Shown here piece by piece: positions 24,531-33,222 of a DNA stretch of 64,000 bases. Source of the stretch: Macondimonas sp035325645 (lineage in GTDB: Bacteria; Pseudomonadota; Gammaproteobacteria; UBA5335); assembly GCA_035325645.1 (NCBI GenBank), contig DAOKZK010000004.1, positions 1 to 64,000 of the forward strand, given 5' to 3'. Within the stretch, counting starts at the first letter, position 1; each line of letters starts with the position of its first letter. The notes beneath the pieces were generated by a model. It did no database searches, had not been told where the DNA came from, and was given only the letters and a program-made list of their open reading frames with translations. A program made the translations under genes and the position numbers.

Positions 24531-25807
24531 GACTCGGCGGCCTTGGCCAAGGCTTGCGTGATGTCGGCGAGGATGTCGTCGATGTGCTCGAGGCCGACCG
24601 ACAGCCGCACCATGTCGGCCGTGACACCAGCCGCTTCCAGCTCGCCGGGGCCGAGCTGGCGATGGGTCGTGGTCGCCGGATGGCAGGCCAGGGATTTGGC
24701 ATCACCGATGTTGACCAGGCGCACGATGAGTTGCAGAGCGTCGATGAAGCGGGCGCCGGCTGCCGCCCCGCCGCGGATGCCGAAGCTCAGGATGCCGGAG
24801 GCCTGGCCGCCCAGATAATGCTTGGCGCGCGTGTGCTGGGGGCTGTCGGGAAGTCCTGCGTACTTGACCCAGCTCACCTGAGGGTGGCGATGCAGGAACT
24901 GGGCGACGGCGAGCGCGTTGGCGCAATGCCGCTCCATGCGCAGCGGCAGGGTCTCGATACCCTGGAGCAGCAGGAAGGCGTTGAAGGGTGACAGAGCGGC
25001 GCCCATGTTGCGCAGGGGGACGACGCGGCACCGCCCGATGTAGGCGGCCGGCCCGAAGGCGTCGGTGTAGACCACGCCGTGATAGGACGGATCGGGCCGC
25101 ACCATCATGGGGAAGCGCTCGCCATGCTCGGCCCACGGGAAACGCCCCGAGTCCACCACCAGGCCGCCCATGGTGGTGCCGTGACCGCCCATGTACTTGG
25201 TGAGCGAGTGCACCACGATGTCCGCGCCGTGTTCGAAGGGACGCAGCAGGCAGGGCGTGGCGACCGTGTTGTCGACGATCAGCGGGATGCCGTGGGCGTG
25301 GGCGATCGCGGCCAGGCGGGCGATGTCGGCGATTTCCCCCGAGGGATTGCCGATCGACTCGCAGAACAGCGCGCGCGTGCGGTCGTCGATGGCCGCTGCG
25401 ATGCCGTCGAAATCCTCGTTGCCGAGCAGGCGCACCGCGATGCCGAGCTGCGGCAGGGTATGGGCAAACAGATTGTAGGTCCCGCCGTAGAGCTTGGCTG
25501 TGCTGACGATGTTGTCACCGGCCGTCGCCAGGGTCTGGATGGCGTAGGTGATGGCCGCCATGCCCGAAGCGACGGCGAGCGCTCCGACTCCACCTTCCAG
25601 CGCCGCGACACGCGCCTCCAGCACGGCCGTCGTGGGATTCATGATGCGCGTGTAGATGTTGCCCGGCACCTTGAGATCGAACAGGTCGGCGCCGTGCTGG
25701 GTGTCGTCGAAGGCATAGGACGTCGTCTGGTACACCGGTACCGCGACGGCGTGCGTGGTGGGCTCGGGGGTGTAGCCGGCATGGATCGCCAGAGTTTCGG
25801 GCTTCAT
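24527..25807 (-). CDS. metY: O-acetylhomoserine sulfhydrylase
   Basis: PLP enzyme that makes homocysteine from O-acetylhomoserine and sulfide. The 426-residue Cys/Met metabolism family protein has the PLP Lys at residue 204 (HSLTKYMGGHG), TRIMNPTTAVLEARVAALEGG, FCESIGNPSGEIAD and RLSVGLEHIDDILADI. Length and the SxGNPxxEIAD pattern favour MetY over cystathionine synthase or lyase. It is the first gene of the metY-SMR-rsmD-coaD-ggt run and diverges from ftsY. Homocysteine made here would feed the metF/metK/ahcY cycle at 50-55 kb. Confidence 0.93.
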   Translation of the reverse strand: MKPETLAIHAGYTPEPTTHAVAVPVYQTTSYAFDDTQHGADLFDLKVPGNIYTRIMNPTTAVLEARVAALEGGVGALAVASGMAAITYAIQTLATAGDNIVSTAKLYGGTYNLFAHTLPQLGIAVRLLGNEDFDGIAAAIDDRTRALFCESIGNPSGEIADIARLAAIAHAHGIPLIVDNTVATPCLLRPFEHGADIVVHSLTKYMGGHGTTMGGLVVDSGRFPWAEHGERFPMMVRPDPSYHGVVYTDAFGPAAYIGRCRVVPLRNMGAALSPFNAFLLLQGIETLPLRMERHCANALAVAQFLHRHPQVSWVKYAGLPDSPQHTRAKHYLGGQASGILSFGIRGGAAAGARFIDALQLIVRLVNIGDAKSLACHPATTTHRQLGPGELEAAGVTADMVRLSVGLEHIDDILADITQALAKAAES

Positions 25808-25985
25808 GAGGCAGCGTCTCCGTACTGTCAGATCGAAATAGCGTCACATCCGGCGGGTTGCGGCCGGCCGCGGTCAGTCTACCCAAGCCTGTAGCGCCTT
25901 CCTACCGGGCTACAAGGGCCGGTGATAGCATAGCCGGCCGAAGGAGGCGTTCCGACAGACGCCGATCGACCCGCGGGAGGAAGGC

Positions 25986-27410
<1,425 letters not shown>

Positions 27411-28136
27411 ATGCCGGCGCAGCTTGATCTTCAGCCGGTCCCAAATTCGCCGATCGTCCGGTTTGCCTCGGTCGGCAAACGCTATGCACACGGCGGCGAC
27501 GCATTGAAAGACGTGAGCTTCGCCCTTCCGCGCGGACAAATGGCCTTTCTCACGGGGCGTTCGGGAGCCGGGAAGAGCACACTCCTGCGGCTGATCGCTT
27601 TGCTCGAGCGCCCTAGCCGCGGACAGGTTCAGGTCTGTGGGGATCAACTGGCGCATCTGTCGCGCCGCCAGATTCCGCGCCATCGGCGGCGGGTCGGGCT
27701 GATCTTTCAGGACCATCGCTTGCTGGCGGACCGAACCGTCTTCGACAACGTGGCGCTGCCGCTCGTGGTCGCGGGCTGGACGCCCGGGGAGGAACTGGCG
27801 CGACGCGTGCGCGCAGCGCTGGATCAGGTCAGTCTGCTGCATCGGGAACAGGCTTTCCCGCCCACCCTCTCCGGCGGCGAGCAGCAGCGGGTGGGCATCG
27901 CCCGTGCGATCGTCGCCAAGCCCGAACTCCTGCTTGCGGACGAGCCGACGGGCAACCTCGACCCCACCTTGTCGCGGGACATCATGGATCTGTTCCGCAG
28001 GCTCAACGCCGCCGGGACGACGGTGCTGGTGGCATCGCATGACCTGACGCTGATCCGCAGCCTGGACAAGCCCATGCTGGTTCTCGAAGACGGTGAACTG
28101 AGTCATGCCGATGAAGCACTCCAGGACGCCGGCTAA
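27411..28136 (+). CDS. ftsE: Cell division ATP-binding protein FtsE
   Basis: ABC-type ATPase partner of FtsX; the complex activates periplasmic peptidoglycan amidases through EnvC-type adaptors at the septum. The 241-residue protein has Walker A GRSGAGKST, Q-loop LIFQDHRLL, signature LSGGEQQRVGIARA, Walker B LLLADEPTG and the H-loop ASHD. It starts at the base after the ftsY stop and overlaps ftsX by 32 bases, giving the standard ftsY-ftsE-ftsX operon. Confidence 0.96.
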   Translation: MPAQLDLQPVPNSPIVRFASVGKRYAHGGDALKDVSFALPRGQMAFLTGRSGAGKSTLLRLIALLERPSRGQVQVCGDQLAHLSRRQIPRHRRRVGLIFQDHRLLADRTVFDNVALPLVVAGWTPGEELARRVRAALDQVSLLHREQAFPPTLSGGEQQRVGIARAIVAKPELLLADEPTGNLDPTLSRDIMDLFRRLNAAGTTVLVASHDLTLIRSLDKPMLVLEDGELSHADEALQDAG

Positions 28137-29121
28137 CAGGCGGTTGCGAGGCACGAGGCCAACGGCGCCAGCTGTGCCGGCGCGGCGGCGGCGTGTCTCT
28201 GCCCGCGACCGGATGCGCGCCTATGCAGAGACCCACCTCCGGTCGGCCTCTGCGGCCGGGATTCGTCTGGTCCGAATGCGTCAGATCAGCCTGTTGACGA
28301 CGCTGGTCATCGGGCTGACGATGTCGCTGCCGACCGCCCTGTACGTTCTTTCCGGCAATGTCCAACGCCTGTTGCCGGACTGGCGCGCCGATACCCAGGT
28401 GTCCATTTTTTTCCGGATGGATACCCCGTTGGAGGGCGCCCGCGCACAGATCGACGCGTGGGTGCAGCGCCCGGGCGTCGCCCGTGCCGACCTGATCCTG
28501 CCCGAGGCGGCATTGGCTGAACTCAGGTCAATGCCCGGATTCGACGCGGCGATCGGAGCGCTGGACGCCAATCCTCTGCCCATCGTCGCGGTGTTGTGGC
28601 CGCGTTCGTCCCGCGACGATGATTTGGATGTCCTGATCGGCGAGCTCAGGCAGAGCCCCATCGTGGAACGCATACAGCTCGATCGCGAGTGGCTGGAGCG
28701 GCTTCAGGCCATCGCCGCGCTGGTTGGACGGCTCGCACGCCTCATGGGCATGCTCTTTGCGCTGGCAGTGATGCTGGTGATTGGCCATGCCATCCGCATG
28801 GAAGTCCACAGCCGGCGCAGTGAGATCGAGATCACCAAGCTGGTTGGCGGGACGGACTCGTTCATCCAGCGTCCCTTTCTCTACACCGGACTGGTCTATG
28901 GCATGGCCGGCGCGCTCATCGCGTGGCTGGTCGTTCAAGTGAGCGTCTGGATCATGCGCGGGCCGGTCGAGCATCTCGCAGAGATCTACCAGACGGAGGC
29001 CCGTCTGCACGGATTGGGATTTGCCGAGACGGTGGCGCTGTTGGTCATCGGCATGGGCTTGGGCGGCATCGGCGCCTTCGGGGCGGTGCGGCGCCAGATC
29101 CGCCGCATCGAGCCGACGTGA
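28105..29121 (+). CDS. ftsX: Cell division protein FtsX
   Basis: Membrane subunit of FtsEX. The 338-residue protein has a basic cytoplasmic N-terminus (about 60 residues), TM1 (ISLLTTLVIGLTMSLPTALYVL), a large periplasmic loop of about 130 residues, TM2 (MGMLFALAVMLVIGHAIRMEV), the coupling stretch RRSEIEITKLVGGTDSFIQRPFLYTG and two further helices. The ATG at 28105 lies within ftsE; a later start would trim part of the basic tail. Convergent with rpiA. Confidence 0.95.
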   Translation: MPMKHSRTPANRRLRGTRPTAPAVPARRRRVSARDRMRAYAETHLRSASAAGIRLVRMRQISLLTTLVIGLTMSLPTALYVLSGNVQRLLPDWRADTQVSIFFRMDTPLEGARAQIDAWVQRPGVARADLILPEAALAELRSMPGFDAAIGALDANPLPIVAVLWPRSSRDDDLDVLIGELRQSPIVERIQLDREWLERLQAIAALVGRLARLMGMLFALAVMLVIGHAIRMEVHSRRSEIEITKLVGGTDSFIQRPFLYTGLVYGMAGALIAWLVVQVSVWIMRGPVEHLAEIYQTEARLHGLGFAETVALLVIGMGLGGIGAFGAVRRQIRRIEPT

Positions 29122-29134
29122 TGCCGTTCGCCAC

Positions 29135-29788
29135 CTAGAGCGTGCGCAGTCCCTGAGGCCCGGAAAGCAGCACTTCGTCAGCCGGACGCAGCGCAAACAG
29201 CCCGACCGTGACGATACCGGGGATGTTGTTGAGATCCCTCTCCCACGCGACGGGATCATCGATGAGCAGTCCGCTCACGTCGAGGATCAGGTTGCCGTTG
29301 TCGGTCACCACACCTTCCCGCCACGAGGGACATCCGCCGCGTTTGACCAGCTGGCGCGCCACGAAGCTGCGCGCCATGGGAATGACTTCCACGGGCAGCG
29401 GGAAACGGCCGAGGCGATCGACCAGTTTGCGGTCATCGGCGATGCACAGGAAGTGGCGGCTGGCCGCCGCGATGATCTTTTCCCGCGTCAGGGCCGCGCC
29501 GCCACCTTTGGTGAGATGGCGCTTGGCATCGATCTCATCGGCGCCATCCACATAGAGCGGGATCTCGTCGGCCTGATTGAGGTCGATGACCTCGAAACCG
29601 CGCGCGCGTAGCCGCGCCGCGCTGGCATCTGATGCGGCGACGGTAGCCGTGAGGCGGATGCGTCGCTCGGCCAGGGCATCGATAAAGGCATCGACCGTGC
29701 TGCCGCTGCCCACGCCCAGCGTGATTCCTTCGGGAACGCGCGCCGCTGCGGCTGCGGCCACGGCACGCTTGAGGGAGTCGGTGTCCAT
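29135..29788 (-). CDS. rpiA: Ribose-5-phosphate isomerase A
   Basis: Interconverts ribose 5-phosphate and ribulose 5-phosphate. The 217-residue protein carries LGVGSGSTVDAFI (phosphate loop), VDGADEID (catalytic Asp pair), LTKGGGAALTREKI (Lys and Glu of the active site) and ADDRKLVDRLG. It is convergent with ftsX, with 13 bases between the stops, and stands apart from rpe. Confidence 0.97.
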   Translation of the reverse strand: MDTDSLKRAVAAAAAARVPEGITLGVGSGSTVDAFIDALAERRIRLTATVAASDASAARLRARGFEVIDLNQADEIPLYVDGADEIDAKRHLTKGGGAALTREKIIAAASRHFLCIADDRKLVDRLGRFPLPVEVIPMARSFVARQLVKRGGCPSWREGVVTDNGNLILDVSGLLIDDPVAWERDLNNIPGIVTVGLFALRPADEVLLSGPQGLRTL

Positions 29789-29857
29789 GGAAGACCTCGG
29801 GCGCCGGGAAGGGGAGCGCTATCCTAGCGCGTCAGCGGTGCGGCGACCACCTGTCGT

Positions 29858-30490
29858 TCAAAGCAGAAACAATGCCATCAGGCTCAGCGCAAAGCCGAGC
29901 CCACCCAGCCCAATCCCCCAGAGCAGGCCCCGCCGGCGATGTTGTGCGCGGTCACGAAGGAACTCGAGCAGCGCCTGGAAGCGGACATCGATGACGGCGT
30001 AACCGCCGATCTGGCCTTGTGCCGTGAACCAGGGACGCGCGGCTGAAATGCAGTAGTCACAGGTGGCCATGGACACATAGGGCTCCGTGATCACGAGGTC
30101 CGAGCGGGCCTTCGCCTGCTGATAGTAGGGGCGGGTGCTGCGGTCCTTGCCGCGCTGGTTGGACCCCTTCTGGACGCTCAGGTTGCGGTCGACCGAGATG
30201 TTCTCACTGCGCTGGATGCCGTTCTCATCGAGGCTGTAGAGTATCTCGATGAAGGGATAGCGGGCGACGAGGTCGCGCATCACCTGGATCAGGATTTCGT
30301 CGTCGTCCTGCAGGCTGCTCCCAAGATCACGCAGGGGCTGTGTGATCTCGGCCATCAGGATAGCTATGGCTTCCCGGTGTTCCGCGAACAACCGCGCGGT
30401 TTCCCGTTTCTCGCCGACGTGCACGGGCAATTCTCCGCTGAGCTTCAACAGAAATTGGTTCAGACTCGCCGATTGCAGGCGGATGATCAT
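29858..30490 (-). CDS. Stand-alone PDC (Cache-like) sensor domain protein
   Basis: A 210-residue protein with a helical first part (about 1-65), a PDC/Cache-type ligand-binding core (about 70-175: PFIEILYSLDENGIQRSENIS, RPYYQQAK, LVITEPYVSMATCDYCISAARPW, GYAVIDVRFQALLEF) and one C-terminal transmembrane helix (LLWGIGLGGLGFALSLMALFLL). No kinase, GGDEF or methyl-accepting domain is attached, and no obvious signal peptide is present, so the sensing domain would lie on one side of a tail anchor. The start has a strong GGGAGG site. What it signals to is unknown. Confidence 0.75.
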   Translation of the reverse strand: MIIRLQSASLNQFLLKLSGELPVHVGEKRETARLFAEHREAIAILMAEITQPLRDLGSSLQDDDEILIQVMRDLVARYPFIEILYSLDENGIQRSENISVDRNLSVQKGSNQRGKDRSTRPYYQQAKARSDLVITEPYVSMATCDYCISAARPWFTAQGQIGGYAVIDVRFQALLEFLRDRAQHRRRGLLWGIGLGGLGFALSLMALFLL

Positions 30491-30628
30491 GGACTCCTCC
30501 CAGAACCTCGTACAAGCCGTGATACGGCAATGAAGGGAAATGCAACGATCGCGCCGGAAAGTGGGTCTTGATTTTTCAATGCGCTGCGCATATGACGGGG
30601 CAAGGTCTGCCTCTCAGCGGCGCACATT

Positions 30629-31126
30629 TTACGTCGCGCTGTCCGTTGTGACACAACCCGGCGGACGGAATCCGGCCAGCTCGAGCAGCGCGGTCCAGTG
30701 AGCCTGGCTCACCGGCATGACCGAAAGACGGGAGCCGCGCTTGAGCAGGATGAGGCCGTCGAGCTCAGGGTTTGTGCGGAGTTGCGCGAGCGGAAGCGGG
30801 CGGGGCAGGTGACCTTCGTAGGCCACGTCCACCGCATACCAGCGTGGACGCTCGGGGGTGCTTGCCGGATCGAAGTAGCGTGATCCCGGATCGAGCGCGC
30901 TGGGGTCGGGATAGGCGGGGCTGGCCACGCGGGCGATGCCCACGACGGCCGGCAGGTCGCAATTGGAGTGATAGATGAGAACGCCGTCGCCGACGCGCAT
31001 CTGATCGCGGATCATGTTGCGTGCCTGGTAGTTGCGTACGCCATCCCAGGGCTCGCGGCCGCGTCGGCGCAGGTCGTCGATGGAGAAGGTGCTGGGTTCG
31101 GTTTTCATGAGCCAGTGACCGGTCAT
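30629..31126 (-). CDS. EVE domain protein
   Basis: A 165-residue EVE (PUA-like) domain protein of the family that includes human THYN1; such domains bind modified bases in DNA or RNA. Visible signatures are LMKTEPSTFSIDDL, WDGVRNYQARNMIRD, GDGVLIYHSN, PAVVGIARVAS and WYAVDVAY. The ATG overlaps the cyclo-ligase stop (ATGA), so the two genes are coupled, and together they lie downstream of the 6S RNA gene. Role in this organism unknown. Confidence 0.88.
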   Translation of the reverse strand: MTGHWLMKTEPSTFSIDDLRRRGREPWDGVRNYQARNMIRDQMRVGDGVLIYHSNCDLPAVVGIARVASPAYPDPSALDPGSRYFDPASTPERPRWYAVDVAYEGHLPRPLPLAQLRTNPELDGLILLKRGSRLSVMPVSQAHWTALLELAGFRPPGCVTTDSAT

Positions 31127-31707
31127 GGAGAGTCCTCAACGCAAGGTCGCGCGCGCCGCCAGCCGCGTTCGGTGACTACGCCATGGAGCGGAACGTCCCA
31201 TGGCTGAGCGTCCAGAGCCGGGACGCACTGAAATTCATACGCGAGACCGATCAGCTTGGGTCGCAGCCCCGCCCGGCGGCGGACGAAGGCAAAGCGGCGA
31301 TCGTAGTAGCCGCTGCCCATGCCGAGGCGGTTTCCCCGTCGATCGAATCCGACCAGCGGCAGGATGACGAGATCAATGCAGACGGGGGCGCGCACCACGG
31401 GGCCGCAAGGCTCGGGAATGCCGAAGCGATTGCGCTGCAGGGCCCGGCCGGGCCGGTAGACCACGAAGTCCATGCGGAACGGCTTTTGCCGATGGAGTCG
31501 TGGCAGCACGATCGTCTTGCCCAGCCGGTCGGCCAGCATGATCAAAGCGCGGGGATCGACTTCGCCATCCGCGGGGAGGTACAGGGCGACGGTGCGGGCC
31601 GCCCGCCAGACCGGGAGGCTGCCGAGGCGGGCGAGGATGCGCCGGTCCAACTGTCGATGCAGCGCGGTCGACAAGTCGCGCCGCTGTTTGCGCAAGCGGG
31701 CTCGCAT
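31123..31707 (-). CDS. ygfA: 5-Formyltetrahydrofolate cyclo-ligase
   Basis: Converts 5-formyl-THF to 5,10-methenyl-THF with ATP. The 194-residue protein has RARLRKQRRDLS at the N-terminus, VALYLPADGEVDP, KTIVLPRL and the ATP-binding VGFDRRGNRLGMGSGYYDR. The ATG at 31707 is chosen because the frame, although open further upstream, runs into the 6S RNA gene; a TTG at 31761 is a less likely alternative. 6S RNA directly upstream of ygfA is the conserved gammaproteobacterial order and the two may be cotranscribed. Confidence 0.9.
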   Translation of the reverse strand: MRARLRKQRRDLSTALHRQLDRRILARLGSLPVWRAARTVALYLPADGEVDPRALIMLADRLGKTIVLPRLHRQKPFRMDFVVYRPGRALQRNRFGIPEPCGPVVRAPVCIDLVILPLVGFDRRGNRLGMGSGYYDRRFAFVRRRAGLRPKLIGLAYEFQCVPALDAQPWDVPLHGVVTERGWRRARPCVEDSP

Positions 31708-31803
31708 TTCGCGCCTTGTCGGGGACGGCTCGGACGGATCCTGGTGGGTGGCGCTGTTCAAGGTGTCTGGTGCGCGGACGGAAGCTGGGCAGGAATGAGG
31801 ACG

Positions 31804-31982
31804 CCTCCCGCCTGTGCCGTGGCAGCCCGTGACCTTGAACCAAAGGTTCAAGTGGGCGGAACGATGAGGCCTGAAGGCTTTCCGCCGTGAAGCGGACCTG
31901 CACAAGGGCATCAAGGCGTTCGGCCCTGGGTTTGCATTTAGGCTCAAGGGTACCCTGGGCAGCCCTCGAACACCGCAGGAGA
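31804..31982 (-). ncRNA. ssrS: 6S RNA
   Basis: Regulatory RNA that mimics an open promoter and sequesters sigma70-RNA polymerase. On the minus strand the 5' arm (near 31981) contains TGTTCGAGGGCTGCCC...TTGAGCC, and the 3' arm contains the hallmark CTTGAACC...GGTTCAAGG followed by GGCTGCC, closely matching E. coli 6S RNA (TGTTCGCAAG...CCTGAGCC; CCTTGAACC...GGTTCAAGG). The ends pair: CTCCTGC near 31981-31975 with GCGGGAG near 31811-31805, giving about 179 nt. Gene order zapA-ssrS-ygfA is the conserved one. Exact ends are estimated from the pairing. Confidence 0.9.
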
Positions 31983-32015
31983 CGTCGTGACACTAGTCTG
32001 GATGCGATCTTCTGC

Positions 32016-32061
32016 AGATGCAAGACATCAGCGATCCCAGATGCAAGACATCAGCGATCCG
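32016..32061. repeat. Two tandem 23-bp copies spanning the zapA stop codon
   Basis: Copies 32016-32038 and 32039-32061 are identical over 22 of 23 bases. The second (promoter-proximal for zapA) includes the last codons and stop of zapA, so the first is a duplicate of the gene end plus 3' flank, between zapA and the 6S RNA. Confidence 0.9.
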
Positions 32062-32362
32062 GGTCAGTCAGCGCAAGCTGAATCTTTTCGCTCAGATCAT
32101 TCAGGCATCGTTCGAGATCGGCTGACGCGGCTTCGGCTTGCTGACGCTGCAGGAGCTCCTGCGCAAGGTTGAGCGCTGTCATGACCAGCATGCGCTCCAG
32201 TCCCATGACTTTTCCGTTGGCGCGGATTTGCTGCATCTTCAGCCCGACCAGTTCTGCCGAGGCCAGCAGCAGCGGCCGCTCGGCAGCTGAACAGGAGACC
32301 TGATAGCTGCGGTCGAGCAGCTGGATGGTGACGGTGGTGCGCTCGATGGCCGGATCGCTCAT
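32051..32362 (-). CDS. zapA: Cell division protein ZapA
   Basis: Cytoplasmic FtsZ-associated protein that cross-links FtsZ protofilaments. The 103-residue protein begins MSDPAIERTTVTIQLLDRSY, has the globular head to about residue 60 (PLLLASAELVGLKMQQIRA, GLERMLVMTALNLAQELL) and a coiled-coil tail with Gln/Ala/Glu-rich heptads. Its ATG overlaps the stop of the ZapB-like gene by four bases. The longer open frame upstream is not coding. Confidence 0.94.
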   Translation of the reverse strand: MSDPAIERTTVTIQLLDRSYQVSCSAAERPLLLASAELVGLKMQQIRANGKVMGLERMLVMTALNLAQELLQRQQAEAASADLERCLNDLSEKIQLALTDPDR

Positions 32363-32571
32363 TCGGCGTCCCGTTCCATGGCTTTCAGGCGATTCACGAT
32401 GCTCTCCAGGCGGGTGCAGGCCAGTTCGTTTTTCTGCAGCAACTGAGCGCGCTCGTTCATGAGCTGATCGAGACGGGCCCGGAGGGCAGCCCGTTCCCTG
32501 CGCAGGGTCTCGATCTGCTGGATCAGAGCCAGCACCTCGGCGTGCAGACGATCGAAAGCTGCTTGGCTCAT
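32359..32571 (-). CDS. ZapB-like small coiled-coil protein (TIGR02449 type)
   Basis: A 70-residue, almost entirely coiled-coil protein: repeated Leu/Ala/Arg heptads through ALIQQIETLRRERAALRARL and NERAQLLQKNELACTRLESIVNRLKAME. Such genes lie directly upstream of zapA in many gammaproteobacteria and are thought to assist the division ring, by analogy with ZapB. The overlap with zapA implies coupled translation. Confidence 0.85.
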   Translation of the reverse strand: MSQAAFDRLHAEVLALIQQIETLRRERAALRARLDQLMNERAQLLQKNELACTRLESIVNRLKAMERDAE

Positions 32572-32611
32572 CTGGCATCCCGAAGGAGAGCAATACCGGC
32601 CGAACGGTTAG

Positions 32612-32640
32612 ACTATAGAGCGCTCCCGATGGTGGAGCAA
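32612..32640 (-). promoter_or_regulatory. Candidate sigma70 promoter for zapB-like/zapA
   Basis: On the minus strand TTGCTC (32640-32635) and TATAGT (32617-32612) are 17 bases apart, 40 bases before the ZapB-like start codon. The -10 matches five of six consensus positions and the -35 keeps the TTG core. Confidence 0.5.
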
Positions 32641-32670
32641 ACGGCCGGGCACCGCAGGGGAGGGCACGAG

Positions 32671-33222
32671 ATGGGGCAAGCCTTGGATTACGCATCGCTG
32701 GCGGTTGCGCAGTTGCCATGCCCCGGGCTGCCGTCGCCGGCCGAGTGGCATGGCCAGATCTGCGGACTCCTGTGCGGTCATGGATCGGTCGAGCCGCTCG
32801 ACGCATACCTTCGTGCTTGGGCCCGTGACGCGGACGATAGGCCGGACGCGAGCCTCATGGCTAGGATGCAGGCCGTCGCGGAGCTTAGCCATGCGGCGCT
32901 GAGTGGTACGGAATTCGATTTCGAGCCGCTGCTGCCGGACGATACGGTCGCGCTGGATGCGCGGGTGACGGCGCTGGCCGAGTGGACGCAGGGATTTCTG
33001 GTCGGTGTCGTCGAGGCAGGAGCTGTCTGGTCAGCCGCCCCAGCGGCCGTACGGGAGGTGATCGCGGATTTCGCCGAGATCGCGCGCCTGCGGGGCGGCG
33101 GGCTGGAAGACGAGGATGATGAGGGCGCGTATGCGGAACTCGTCGAATACGTGCGCATGGGAGCCGTGCTGATCTATGGCGAAGGCACGTGGCATGGCGA
33201 TGCGGGAGGTCGCCGCCAATGA
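32671..33222 (+). CDS. ygfB: UPF0149 family protein YgfB
   Basis: A 183-residue all-helical UPF0149 protein. Recognisable parts are EWHGQICGLLCGHG near the N-terminus, LAEWTQGFLVGVVEAG, and DEEGAYAELVEYVRMGAVLIYGE-like C-terminal region (DEDDEGAYAELVEYVRMG). In Pseudomonas aeruginosa YgfB modulates AmpDh3 and peptidoglycan-linked antibiotic resistance; whether that applies here is unknown. Start ATG at 32671 has GGGGAGGG six bases upstream; an ATG at 32629 lacks one. Its stop overlaps the pepP start. Conserved first gene of ygfB-pepP-ubiH-ubiI. Confidence 0.92.
   Translation: MGQALDYASLAVAQLPCPGLPSPAEWHGQICGLLCGHGSVEPLDAYLRAWARDADDRPDASLMARMQAVAELSHAALSGTEFDFEPLLPDDTVALDARVTALAEWTQGFLVGVVEAGAVWSAAPAAVREVIADFAEIARLRGGGLEDEDDEGAYAELVEYVRMGAVLIYGEGTWHGDAGGRRQ

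Noticed and set aside
24199..24705. 169-residue N-terminal extension of rsmD
   Set aside because: Overlaps the SMR and metY genes in another frame; RsmD family proteins begin near MAPAKRNQ.
25914..25945. GGCCGG...CCGGCC hairpin before ftsY
   Set aside because: Short stem in G+C-rich DNA with no T-run or conserved context; likely chance.
31708..31947. N-terminal extension of the cyclo-ligase frame
   Set aside because: The extension runs through the 6S RNA gene and encodes nothing resembling the family; the ATG at 31707 fits.
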